DNA from: Neobacillus niacini NBRC 15566
GTDB taxonomy: Bacteria; Bacillota; Bacilli; Bacillales; Cytobacillaceae
Direction: 5' to 3'
Assembly (NCBI RefSeq): GCF_001591505.1
Contig: NZ_BCVA01000003.1
Span: forward strand, 62,001 to 126,000
Length of the DNA: 64,000 nucleotides
The position numbers and the translations under genes were made by a program. Below the pieces are notes generated by a model. The model ran no database searches. It saw only the letters and a program-made list of their open reading frames with translations, and was not told the origin of the DNA. Shown here piece after piece: positions 34,323-42,703 of the stretch (its first letter is position 1; the number at the start of each line of letters is the position of its first letter).

Positions 34323-36371
34323 ATGGTAGATAAAACAGTTGCCAGTCAGAATCAGCTGGATAGTAGGGACCTTGACCAATTGTCTAAAAAGTTATCAGGA
34401 AAAATAGATAAATTTCTCGTACTTTGTGTTTATGAACAGGAACATAAAAAGCAGGATGACAAAGGGATGGAAATAGAATCATGGAAAGGATCTCTTACGG
34501 CACTTCCCCTTTTTAAGGATGTTAGTGGATCAAATTCATTTATGATCTGGGAGCGGGTTTATCAAGAGAGTGCCCATGTATTTAATAGCCTTCGATTAAT
34601 AGCTAGAAATCGGTTAATTAGGCAGATTGCTGAACATATTGTTCTGTACATTTTAACGAAGTATAAAAAGTTTTCTCCAACTATCGCAAATATTCAGAAT
34701 GACAAGAGTTTGAAGGACCGGTCTGTCCAATATTTTGAGGAGATCCTTAAAAGGGATACTTTCTTAGTGAGTGATGATGTTTGGCAGAATTTCTGTGATT
34801 GGTTCCGAATTCATCTGACGGAATGGGTTTTGAATGAAATGATACAATCCATCGGTTCTCGGCGGTTAATAGAATTGGATCAAAAAGAATTAAATGAACT
34901 TTTTTATCAATATATTTCACTTAATTTATCTGAAAATAAGGATTTCCTTACCCGTTTTACCAACATTGTCAATACCTATACAATAGACTGGGTGAAAAAG
35001 ATTATTACGATCTTGAATCTGGATGATTGCACCGTACAACAGGTTGATGCCATGCTTAATTTAAAGGAGGAAACTTCCTTTCTTGAGTTTCCATTAACGG
35101 CCCCAATGTACGAACGAACGTATCATTTGGCGGTACACGACTGTATTTATGTTATGAATAATGCTCCCTATCAATCTGTACGCGAAGTATTTTATAAAAT
35201 GTGTTTCCACCCGGATGAATCATCATTGTGGCCAACAGCATCGTTAGTTAAAGGCAGTGTAGAAGGAGTTCTCCAAATAAAACCCTTTAAAAAAGATCAT
35301 TACTCATTTAACAAAAACCATTCCATTGTCAAAGAAACGTGGGAGGAAGCCCAATCTTTATCGGACTTAGGAGCAGATGTTTTTGACGCTCTTTGTACTT
35401 TCTTTTTATCAAAAGCAAAGCATCATGATGATATCGTTGACATCCAATTAGATGACTTGCTAGCGATTCGAGGTCTGAAGCCCAAATTAGGTGGGGAAGG
35501 CCGTCGTGGAGGTTACGAAGAAAAACAACGCCGTCAAATATTGAAATCGCTTTCAACTATTCAAAAACTTTGGATTGACCTAAACAAGACGGTGATTTAT
35601 GAAAAGGGAAAACCCGTTAAGACAAGTCTGCAAGGTAGGGCGTTTATATTTGTGGATCAAAAGGGGAGTGAATATCCCATCACAGAAGAGTCCAGTCAGA
35701 AAAAGATACGATACAAGGTGGATCAAGTGTTTGCGAAGTATCTGTTTGGTTCTGGGCGGCAAGTGGCACTGCTGCCATTAAAGGGATTACATTATGATCC
35801 TTACCGTAAAACATGGGAAAAGAGACTGACCAGATACTTAAGCTGGCGTTGGAGGATACAGGCAAGAAAAGGCGAGTTTTTACAACCCAATAAAATTAGC
35901 ACGTTACTCGACGCTATAGGTGTAAAGATAAATGAACGGACTCCTTCACGAACGCGTGAACGCCTTGAAATAGGATTAGATACCTTGCAACAGGATGGGG
36001 TAATTGGTTCATGGTATTATGAAAAATGGCATGAAGCAATAGCGGATCAAAAGGGATGGGGCCGTATATGGATAAACGCTACAATCATCATTGATCCGCC
36101 CGAATATATAAAGGAACAATATCGTTCTATTAGAAAAAGTCCACCAGGAAAAAGTATCAGACAACTACCCCGAGACGTTTTTGAAGAGGTAGATGATAGG
36201 ATTGGAATACGTGTTAGAGAGCTCCGAGAAAAATTTGATTTATCTTTATCACTGGTATCAGAAGAATTGGAGATTTCTACCTCTTATTTAAGCAATATTG
36301 AAAGAGGAATCAAAATTCCATCTAAGAAAATTAAAATTAGGCTAATGAATTGGCTGGATCACTTTCAATAA
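34323..36371 (+). CDS. Large unassigned protein with C-terminal XRE helix-turn-helix
   Basis: A 682-residue soluble protein that I cannot place in a known family. The N-terminal 330 residues are mostly helical. The part from about 350 to 620 (AKHHDDIVDIQLDDLLAI, KPKLGGEGRRGGYEEKQR, then TRYLSWRWRIQARKGEF and ERLEIGLDTLQQDGVIGSW) resembles winged-helix, replication-initiator-like or phage DNA-binding proteins. The last 60 residues are a clear XRE HTH (RELREKFDLSLSLVSEELEI, STSYLSNIERG). ATG 34323 has TTGAGGAGGTAAT upstream. Single gene with its own terminator. DNA binding is likely; whether it is a regulator of the operon at 36665 or a domesticated replication protein is open. Confidence 0.7.
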   Translation: MVDKTVASQNQLDSRDLDQLSKKLSGKIDKFLVLCVYEQEHKKQDDKGMEIESWKGSLTALPLFKDVSGSNSFMIWERVYQESAHVFNSLRLIARNRLIRQIAEHIVLYILTKYKKFSPTIANIQNDKSLKDRSVQYFEEILKRDTFLVSDDVWQNFCDWFRIHLTEWVLNEMIQSIGSRRLIELDQKELNELFYQYISLNLSENKDFLTRFTNIVNTYTIDWVKKIITILNLDDCTVQQVDAMLNLKEETSFLEFPLTAPMYERTYHLAVHDCIYVMNNAPYQSVREVFYKMCFHPDESSLWPTASLVKGSVEGVLQIKPFKKDHYSFNKNHSIVKETWEEAQSLSDLGADVFDALCTFFLSKAKHHDDIVDIQLDDLLAIRGLKPKLGGEGRRGGYEEKQRRQILKSLSTIQKLWIDLNKTVIYEKGKPVKTSLQGRAFIFVDQKGSEYPITEESSQKKIRYKVDQVFAKYLFGSGRQVALLPLKGLHYDPYRKTWEKRLTRYLSWRWRIQARKGEFLQPNKISTLLDAIGVKINERTPSRTRERLEIGLDTLQQDGVIGSWYYEKWHEAIADQKGWGRIWINATIIIDPPEYIKEQYRSIRKSPPGKSIRQLPRDVFEEVDDRIGIRVRELREKFDLSLSLVSEELEISTSYLSNIERGIKIPSKKIKIRLMNWLDHFQ

Positions 36372-36378
36372 ACAATGT

Positions 36379-36420
36379 AAGAACCTTATGCACCGTTACT
36401 ATGCATAGGGTTCTTTTTTA
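36379..36420 (+). terminator. Intrinsic terminator
   Basis: Arms AAGAACCTTATGCA and TGCATAGGGTTCTT with one mismatch, then a T-run. Confidence 0.88.
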
Positions 36421-36522
36421 TTTCAAAATGAAAAAATATCCTCCTCCAATGTCGAGGTGTTCGTGTACGATTGTCGGGATGATTCTGTACATAAATATTG
36501 TCCAAATTTTTTTATAAGTGGA

Positions 36523-36538
36523 TAGAATAGTCATTCTA
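36523..36538. promoter_or_regulatory. Palindrome upstream of the acyl-CoA operon
   Basis: TAGAATAGTCATTCTA, 6-bp arms and 4-bp centre, 142 bp before the first gene. TetR-type regulators often use such sites; no TetR gene is adjacent. Operator status is inferred. Confidence 0.4.
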
Positions 36539-36664
36539 CTTCATTTTTCTTTTTTTATCTCCCTAATAATTAAATGATATAAGAGATTTTGTTTTCTGAA
36601 TTTTTAAAATTAAGCCATTATGATTACTAACAAGTTCACATATTTGAGATTGGGGTTGGAAATC

Positions 36665-38851
36665 GTGCGAAATGAAAACGCTTCCTACGAAAGTCTGGAA
36701 CCATTATTTTATCCTCGTTCTGTGGCAGTATTAGGTGCATCCGAAAACCCTAACAAGCTTGGATTTATCCAAGTAAAGGCCTTATTGGATGGAAAATTTG
36801 CTGGAGAGATTTACCCAATTAATCCAAAATCGCAAGAAATCGCTGGATTAACTTGTTTCCCTGCATTAGTAAATGTTCCAGGCCATGTAGATTTAGCAAT
36901 CTTTTGTGTAAGTGCAGGTCAAGTGCAGCAAAGTTTAGAGGATTGCGCGAAGAAAAAGGTAAAGGCGGCGATTATCTTTGCCTCAGGATATTCTGAAACA
37001 GGTGAAGATGGAGCTAGGCAGCAAAAGATGATAGCAGAAATCGCACGCAATAATGGTATCCGATTAATTGGTCCGAACTGTGTTGGATTGGTTAATACCA
37101 TTAACGGGCTGGTTGGCACTTTTTCCCCGGCGGTTATGAGCCATCCCCTTCAAGATCAACGTGCAGTAGGCTATGTCTCACAAAGTGGTGCATTTGGCGT
37201 TTTAACCTATATGGCAGCAGCCCAGCACGGACTTACGTTTAATTATTTTGTCAGCGTAGGAAATGAAATGGATACAGAGTTTGCTGATGTGGTGGAGTAC
37301 ATGATTCATGATCCGAAGACCAAGGTCATTAGTGGTTATCTTGAGGGGGCGAAAGATCCGGTAAAACTGCGCAGGTTAGCGAAAGAGGCCTTAGATTGCA
37401 ATAAACCCATTATTGTCATGAAAACAGGAAGAAGTTCTGCAGGGAGCAGGGCAGCTGCTTCACATACGGGTTCTCTTGCTGGTTCGGATCAAATTTATGA
37501 CGCCTTTTTCAAACAAACAGGGATTGTGAGAGCAAATGATTATGAAGAAATCATTTCATTTTCCAAGCTCTTTTTGTCAGGAAAGCTGCCAACAGGTCGA
37601 AAAACAGTCATTATTACCAGTTCAGGTGGCAGAGGAATCAATGAAGCAGATCGTTGTGAAGCGAATGGGCTACATATTATTCCGCTTAGTGAGGGAACAA
37701 AGGCAAAAATTAAGCAATGCATCCCGTCTTTTGCAAGTGCTGCTAACCCAATTGATTTGACTGCCGCCGCTTCCGTGACGAATCCAGAGTTATTTACTGC
37801 TCCGCTTAAGGCGCTAGTAGAGGACCCGGATGTTCATAATATTATTTTTACTGAATTTCCTATGTTTTGGGAAGGCGACAACCCACACCTTCAGGAATTT
37901 ATTCACACATGTAAACAATCAGATAAATTCGTTCTCGTGACCAGCTTTCCATTAGAAGGAATGTCAATTCCGAAAGGGACCCCAGAATTGGAGAAAAACG
38001 GCATTCCTGTAATACCAGGTAATCTAAGTCCAATTCGTTCACTTGCCAAACTCGTCGAGTACAGTGAGAAATACCGTAAAAATCAAATTCTACGTGATCA
38101 TCATGTACCCTCTAAACTAGAACGGGAAGAGACCAAACAAAAGCTGCACACATTACTGAAGCCAGGTGCTGCTTTAAGTGAATTTGAAGCAAGCCAATTG
38201 TTAGCAAAATATGGAGTTCCTACAGCGAGAAAGGCGTTGGCTGCTTCCTCTGAAGAAGCCGTACAGCACGCCAATTCGATTGGCTATCCGGTTGTCTTAA
38301 AAATTGATTCTAATGATATTCCACACAAAACAGAAGCAAATGGAATTAGGTTAAATATTGAAAATGATGAAGAAGTGAAGGCTGCATATTCCGAAATTCT
38401 GAGGTCAGCTAAAGAATATAAACCTGACGCCATCATTAATGGGGTGTCAGTCCATGAAATGCTCTCAAAAGGTACGGAAGTAATTGTAGGCGTGACGAAA
38501 GATCCTGTATTTGGACCTGTAATCATGTTTGGATTGGGTGGAATTTTTGTAGAAACATTGAAAGACATTTCTTTCCGGATAGCGCCCCTTACAAGACAGG
38601 ATGCTGCCGAGATGATTGAAGACATTAAAGCGAAAGCCATTCTTAAAGGAGTTCGGGGACAGGCTCCTGTTGATGTGGAGGCCATTATCGATGTTTTAAT
38701 GAATATTTCTGATTTAATTTCGGACGCTGACGGTTTGATAGAAGAGCTGGATATAAATCCGATGATTGCCTATGAAATTGGACTTAAAGCCGCTGACGCA
38801 CTAATTATTTCTAGTCAACCCGTTCAAGAAAAAACGGAGGTTAGGGGGTAA
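36665..38851 (+). CDS. NDP-forming acyl-CoA ligase (acetate-CoA ligase family)
   Basis: A 728-residue two-part ligase that activates a carboxylic acid to its CoA thioester with ATP, giving ADP or a related nucleotide product. The N-terminal CoA-binding domain (RSVAVLGASENPNKLGF), ligase domain (YVSQSGAFG, SHTGSLAGS with the phosphorylated His region) and C-terminal ATP-grasp domain (from about 510; PVVLKIDSNDIPHKTEANGI) are all present. I chose GTG 36665, as the ATG at 36620 has no site; the ribosome binding site TTGGGGTTGGAA is mediocre. First gene of a nine-gene operon; the next starts 4 nt on. Likely activates the substrate imported by the MFS protein. Confidence 0.85.
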   Translation: MRNENASYESLEPLFYPRSVAVLGASENPNKLGFIQVKALLDGKFAGEIYPINPKSQEIAGLTCFPALVNVPGHVDLAIFCVSAGQVQQSLEDCAKKKVKAAIIFASGYSETGEDGARQQKMIAEIARNNGIRLIGPNCVGLVNTINGLVGTFSPAVMSHPLQDQRAVGYVSQSGAFGVLTYMAAAQHGLTFNYFVSVGNEMDTEFADVVEYMIHDPKTKVISGYLEGAKDPVKLRRLAKEALDCNKPIIVMKTGRSSAGSRAAASHTGSLAGSDQIYDAFFKQTGIVRANDYEEIISFSKLFLSGKLPTGRKTVIITSSGGRGINEADRCEANGLHIIPLSEGTKAKIKQCIPSFASAANPIDLTAAASVTNPELFTAPLKALVEDPDVHNIIFTEFPMFWEGDNPHLQEFIHTCKQSDKFVLVTSFPLEGMSIPKGTPELEKNGIPVIPGNLSPIRSLAKLVEYSEKYRKNQILRDHHVPSKLEREETKQKLHTLLKPGAALSEFEASQLLAKYGVPTARKALAASSEEAVQHANSIGYPVVLKIDSNDIPHKTEANGIRLNIENDEEVKAAYSEILRSAKEYKPDAIINGVSVHEMLSKGTEVIVGVTKDPVFGPVIMFGLGGIFVETLKDISFRIAPLTRQDAAEMIEDIKAKAILKGVRGQAPVDVEAIIDVLMNISDLISDADGLIEELDINPMIAYEIGLKAADALIISSQPVQEKTEVRG

Positions 38852-38855
38852 GAAG

Positions 38856-39305
38856 ATGGATTTAGATACTAGTATTATTGGCTTAACAGGTCCACCCTTT
38901 ACGTTTGAAGTAGATAAAAGACATATTCGTCAATTTGCTCTAGCCATTGGGGATTATAATCCGCTTTATCTAGATGAGGAATACGCAGCCCAAACTCCTT
39001 ATGGTGGGATTATTGCTCCTCCTACTTTTCCAATTGTCATTGGCGCAGAGGGAGAAGGAATCAAGCTTGAACTGGATCCTAAAAGGATGCTCCATGGTGA
39101 GCAGGAATTCATCTATACACGTCCGATTAGACTTGGAGACACGCTGATATGTCAAATGAAGGTGACAGATTTATATGAGCGTGAAGGGAAGAGTGGGAAA
39201 ATGCAATTCTTAGTAGTAGATACAGAGATTGCGGATGAAGGTGGAAATATGGTGGTAATCAGCCGAATGAACATTATCTACCGGCCGAAACAGCAGATTG
39301 GGTAA
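38856..39305 (+). CDS. FAS1-like/MaoC N-terminal dehydratase subunit
   Basis: A 149-residue hot-dog-fold protein. It has AIGDYNPLYLDEEYA (residues 30-44): Asp33 and Asn35 of the hydratase motif are kept, but the catalytic His is replaced by Tyr38. PYGGIIAPPTFPIVIG and MLHGEQEFIYTRPIRLGD are typical of FAS1-like dehydratase domains. This is the pattern of the non-catalytic half of heteromeric enoyl-CoA hydratases such as those in steroid side-chain degradation. It precedes by 60 nt the MaoC subunit that has the His. ATG 38856 after TTAGGGGGTAAG. Confidence 0.85.
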   Translation: MDLDTSIIGLTGPPFTFEVDKRHIRQFALAIGDYNPLYLDEEYAAQTPYGGIIAPPTFPIVIGAEGEGIKLELDPKRMLHGEQEFIYTRPIRLGDTLICQMKVTDLYEREGKSGKMQFLVVDTEIADEGGNMVVISRMNIIYRPKQQIG

Positions 39306-39365
39306 TGATTCTGTCCAAGAAAGACGAATTTATTTGTGATTGTCTATAGAAAGGAGGAGCAGAAG

Positions 39366-39782
39366 TTGCTGAAATATGAAGAGTTACAGGAAGGGCAAGA
39401 ACTTCAGCCATTGGTAAAAGAGACTGTTACCAAGGTTCAGTTAGTCAAATATGCTGGGGCTTCAGGGGATTTCAACCCGCTGCATACGGATGATCAATTT
39501 GCTCAAAGTATTGGTATGCCGGGTGTGATTGCACACGGAATGCTAGTCATGGGGTTCTTGGGTGAATATGTAAACAGCCTTGCGGGTGTTACCGCGGCAG
39601 TGACCAATTTACGAATGAGATTTGGTGCCATTACAAGACCAGGTGACCAGATTACCTGTACAGCTGTGATCCGAAACCTTTATGAAGAAGATGGAAAGAG
39701 GTTTGCGAGCTTAGAACTCAATGCCCAAAAGGCTACTGAGAAAGTTGTCGGGTCCGGAAAAGCCATTTTACAGTTTTTTTAA
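39366..39782 (+). CDS. MaoC-like enoyl-CoA hydratase subunit
   Basis: A 138-residue hot-dog-fold hydratase with the intact hydratase 2 motif GASGDFNPLHTDDQFA: Asp35 and His40, then GMPGVIAHGML. It adds water to 2-enoyl-CoA. TTG start at 39366 with AAAGGAGGAG 7 nt upstream; the frame extends to a 39336 ATT-type codon without a site. Together with the FAS1-like protein before it, it probably forms one heteromeric hydratase, like ChsH1-ChsH2 or Shy1 in steroid side-chain degradation. Confidence 0.87.
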   Translation: MLKYEELQEGQELQPLVKETVTKVQLVKYAGASGDFNPLHTDDQFAQSIGMPGVIAHGMLVMGFLGEYVNSLAGVTAAVTNLRMRFGAITRPGDQITCTAVIRNLYEEDGKRFASLELNAQKATEKVVGSGKAILQFF

Positions 39783-39858
39783 AAGTTAAAGCTACATGTT
39801 GATTGAATTAGAAACCAACAGGCATGGTTATACGGCCAAAAAAAAGGAGTGTTTATTC

Positions 39859-41022
39859 GTGTCAAATATAAAAGAACGCTATGCCATTGTAGGGGTAGGA
39901 GAAAGCGAACGGTCAAAAAATTCCGGAACTACTCCGTTGCATCTTGCCTTGGATGCAGCTAGGGCTGCCATTGGGGACGCCGGACTTTCACCCAAAGATA
40001 TCGATGGCTTTATGAGTTACAGTGAAAATGACTCCTGTACATCGCATCAGTTGGCAACTTACTTAGGTGTTCGGCCAAAATATGTGAAGGATATATTAGG
40101 TGGAGGCAGCAGTACAGAAATGCTGGTTGCTGACGCCATCGGTTTAATTGAAACAGGGCAGGTTAACACGGTCCTCATTTTCCGTTCGATGAATGGCCGC
40201 TCCGGTGTAAGAATGGGCGGCGGCGGCTGGGATGTAGATATGCTTCAATCGGCTATAGATGGAGGAAGCTTTATTATCCCCTATGGAGCGGGGAGTCCGA
40301 GTCAGTGGTTTGGTTTATTTGCGACACGCCATATGTATGAAACCGGTCTTACGAAAGAACATCTAGGTCATGTATGCGTTAGTTTTTATGAACATGCACA
40401 GCGAAATCCAAAGGCTTATTTCTATGGAAAACCACTTACAATGGAAGAGTATCTAAATACACCAAATTTAAGTTCACCTTTTAATAAACATGATTTCTGT
40501 CTGGAATCAGATGAGGCAAATGCCATTATCGTAACCTCTGCGGAAAGAGCAAAGCTATGTAAATCAAGACCTGCTTATATTATGGGGATTGCTGCTAGAC
40601 AGTGTGTTTCCCACGCTCATTACTGGTCCAATTTATCGGAAGTGGCATCTGACTATGTAGCAGCTGAAGTCTACAAAATGGCAGGTGTGAAACCGGAGGA
40701 TCTCCATGTTGCCTCGATTTATGATTGCTATAGCTGGGTTGTTTTACGGCAGCTTGAAGCCTTTGGTATCGCACCGCGCGGCGAAGTGGGTGACTTTGTA
40801 GCAGAGGGTAACCTCCGAATGGGAGGGCGGCTTCCAAGTAATACTGCAGGCGGAATGCTTTCAGAAGGGTATACCCATGGAATGAATAATGTTTTGGAAA
40901 TTGTCCGGCAGATTCGCCATGACTATAAAGGGACGGAACGGCAAGTAGATAATTGTGAAATTGGACTATGTACCGGATGGGCAGGCCCGGATATTGCTGG
41001 TGCTATGATTCTACGAAACTAG
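39859..41022 (+). CDS. Thiolase-fold protein, probable Ltp2-type acyl-CoA retro-aldolase
   Basis: A 387-residue thiolase-superfamily protein of the lipid-transfer-protein (SCP-x) group. The usual nucleophilic Cys is absent: the segment is LGGGSSTEML (residues 80-89). The thiolase GHP motif is replaced by GGMLSEGYTHG (331-341) with Tyr338; another Tyr pair is in YDCYSW (288, 291). As I recall, Ltp2 aldolase uses two tyrosines at such places. GTG 39859 with AAAAGGAGTG upstream. A DUF35 protein follows after 11 nt, its usual partner. Expected reaction: cleavage of a 3-hydroxyacyl-CoA into an aldehyde or ketone and acetyl- or propionyl-CoA. Confidence 0.8.
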   Translation: MSNIKERYAIVGVGESERSKNSGTTPLHLALDAARAAIGDAGLSPKDIDGFMSYSENDSCTSHQLATYLGVRPKYVKDILGGGSSTEMLVADAIGLIETGQVNTVLIFRSMNGRSGVRMGGGGWDVDMLQSAIDGGSFIIPYGAGSPSQWFGLFATRHMYETGLTKEHLGHVCVSFYEHAQRNPKAYFYGKPLTMEEYLNTPNLSSPFNKHDFCLESDEANAIIVTSAERAKLCKSRPAYIMGIAARQCVSHAHYWSNLSEVASDYVAAEVYKMAGVKPEDLHVASIYDCYSWVVLRQLEAFGIAPRGEVGDFVAEGNLRMGGRLPSNTAGGMLSEGYTHGMNNVLEIVRQIRHDYKGTERQVDNCEIGLCTGWAGPDIAGAMILRN

Positions 41023-41033
41023 GAGGGAAAATA

Positions 41034-41453
41034 ATGGATTATCAAAAACCAATTCCATTAAAAAATCAGGATAATCAACCGTATTGGGATGGGGCGGATC
41101 GCCACGAGCTCCTCATCCAAACCTGCGAAAGCTGCCATCAATATGCACACCCGCCTGGCCCGGCATGTGCTAAATGCGGAAGCACCGAGCTTAGTTGGGA
41201 AAACTTTGGCAGTGATATAAAGGGTACCATTTACTCGTTTGTCGTCTCATATCGCCCTTTTCTTCCAGGCTTTCAAAATGACCTCCCGCTTATTATTGCG
41301 ATAGTGGAGCTTGAGAAGGCAACAACTGTCAGGTTAATTGGAAATATTCAGGAATGTAATCCCGATGATGTCAAAATTGGAATGCCTGTAAAGATGACAT
41401 GGGTGGATATCACCGATGATCGTGCTTTGCCACATTGGATTCCAGCACCATAA
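41034..41453 (+). CDS. DUF35 zinc-ribbon/OB-fold protein, aldolase partner
   Basis: A 139-residue protein with a rubredoxin-like zinc ribbon (Cys31, Cys34, Cys45, Cys48 in CESC and CAKC) followed by an OB fold (YSFVVSYRPFLPGFQNDLPLIIAIVELE). DUF35 proteins bind thiolase-like partners and help to position acyl-CoA; the DUF35 domain of ChsH2 is needed by Ltp2. ATG 41034, with AGGAGGG overlapping the stop of the thiolase-like gene, so the two are translated together. Confidence 0.9.
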   Translation: MDYQKPIPLKNQDNQPYWDGADRHELLIQTCESCHQYAHPPGPACAKCGSTELSWENFGSDIKGTIYSFVVSYRPFLPGFQNDLPLIIAIVELEKATTVRLIGNIQECNPDDVKIGMPVKMTWVDITDDRALPHWIPAP

Positions 41454-41485
41454 GGGTACGTTTAATTGAAAGGAGGAAAAAGTAA

Positions 41486-42682
41486 ATGGACTTTTCTTTT
41501 ACTGAAAAAGAAGAAGCATTCCGCCAAGAACTCAGAACATGGCTTGAAGAGCATTTACCGGAGGGCTGGCACAAAGGAGATAGACAGCTGCCGAAGGAGT
41601 TAGGTGAGTACTCTAGGTTTCTAAGAGATTGGCAGAAAAAGTTATATGAAGGAGGTTGGGCAGCCATTGCTTGGCCAGAAAAATATGGAGGCAGGGCTGC
41701 TACTTTAATAGAGGAGATTATTTATCAGCAGGAAATGGTTCGAGTGAAGGCCCCGCCGCTAGTTAATTATGTCGGCATTCACATGGTTGCTCCTACCCTG
41801 ATGCAAATAGGGACAGAAGAACAAAAGGATGCCTATATTCAGAAAATATTAACAGGTGAAGAGGTATGGTGTCAGGGATATTCTGAGCCAAATGCAGGGT
41901 CTGATTTAACGGCTATTCAGACAACCGCGGTAAAAAATGGTGACAAATGGATCATCAATGGACAAAAGGTCTGGACTAGTTTTGGGCATTTAGCAGATCG
42001 TTGCTTCCTTTTAGCACGAACAAGCAGAGGGGAAAAGAAACATAAAGGAATTACGGTATTCCTATTAGATATGAACCAGCAAGGAGTAGAAACACGTCCG
42101 ATTATCCAGATGGATGGCAAACATGAGTTTAATGAAGTTTATCTAAATGACGCTATCGCTTATGACACCGATATTATCGGTGAGGTCGACGAAGGCTGGA
42201 AAGTCATGATCGCGCTGCTTATGCATGAAAGAACAGGAATTGGAGCGCAAGTATTTACCCTTGAACAGCAGTTCCAGGATTTAGTCGGTCTGACGAAAGA
42301 ATTAGAGGAAGATGGCCGTCCATTAGTCAAAAATCCGTTTATTCGAAAAACGATGGTTGATTTATATACTCGATCTCGTGGTTCTCTATTAAATTATTAT
42401 CGCAACTTAACAAAGACGTTAAAAAACGGCCATCCAGGTGCGGAGGGCTCTATGGATAAACTCATTGTTAGTGAATTAACAAAGGAACTGTTTGCTCAAT
42501 CCGTTTCCATCCAAGGTCATCGGGGAATTTTATGGAAAGAAGATGCCGTTTATGGAGATTCCTATTGGCAGGAAAACTATCTTTATTCTTTCGGAATGAC
42601 CATTGGCGGCGGTACAAGTGAGATCCAACGGAACACGATTGCAGAAAGAATACTTGGACTGCCTAAAGATATGGGACGCTAA
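41486..42682 (+). CDS. Acyl-CoA dehydrogenase, probable catalytic subunit
   Basis: A 398-residue flavoprotein dehydrogenase. GYSEPNAGSDL (131-141) and GQKVWTSFG are FAD/substrate motifs, and IGGGTSEIQRNTIAERILGLP closes the protein. The Glu of MCAD type (YEG) is a Gly here, but MHERTGIG (Glu248) stands where isovaleryl-CoA dehydrogenase and, as I recall, ChsE4 have their catalytic base. ATG 41486 after AAAGGAGGAAAAAG. The second dehydrogenase gene follows after 21 nt. The two probably form a heteromeric enzyme that desaturates the acyl-CoA. Confidence 0.88.
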   Translation: MDFSFTEKEEAFRQELRTWLEEHLPEGWHKGDRQLPKELGEYSRFLRDWQKKLYEGGWAAIAWPEKYGGRAATLIEEIIYQQEMVRVKAPPLVNYVGIHMVAPTLMQIGTEEQKDAYIQKILTGEEVWCQGYSEPNAGSDLTAIQTTAVKNGDKWIINGQKVWTSFGHLADRCFLLARTSRGEKKHKGITVFLLDMNQQGVETRPIIQMDGKHEFNEVYLNDAIAYDTDIIGEVDEGWKVMIALLMHERTGIGAQVFTLEQQFQDLVGLTKELEEDGRPLVKNPFIRKTMVDLYTRSRGSLLNYYRNLTKTLKNGHPGAEGSMDKLIVSELTKELFAQSVSIQGHRGILWKEDAVYGDSYWQENYLYSFGMTIGGGTSEIQRNTIAERILGLPKDMGR

Positions 42683-42703
42683 TGAAGATGGAGGTGTTAG
42701 AGG

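Noticed and set aside
30742-36664. Genomic island or integrated plasmid around the 682-aa protein
   Set aside because: No integrase, transposase, tRNA or flanking direct repeat could be seen; only decay and repeats.
39859-41022. Ordinary acetyl-CoA acetyltransferase (thiolase)
   Set aside because: The nucleophilic Cys segment and the GHP motif of thiolases are not present, and a DUF35 partner follows.
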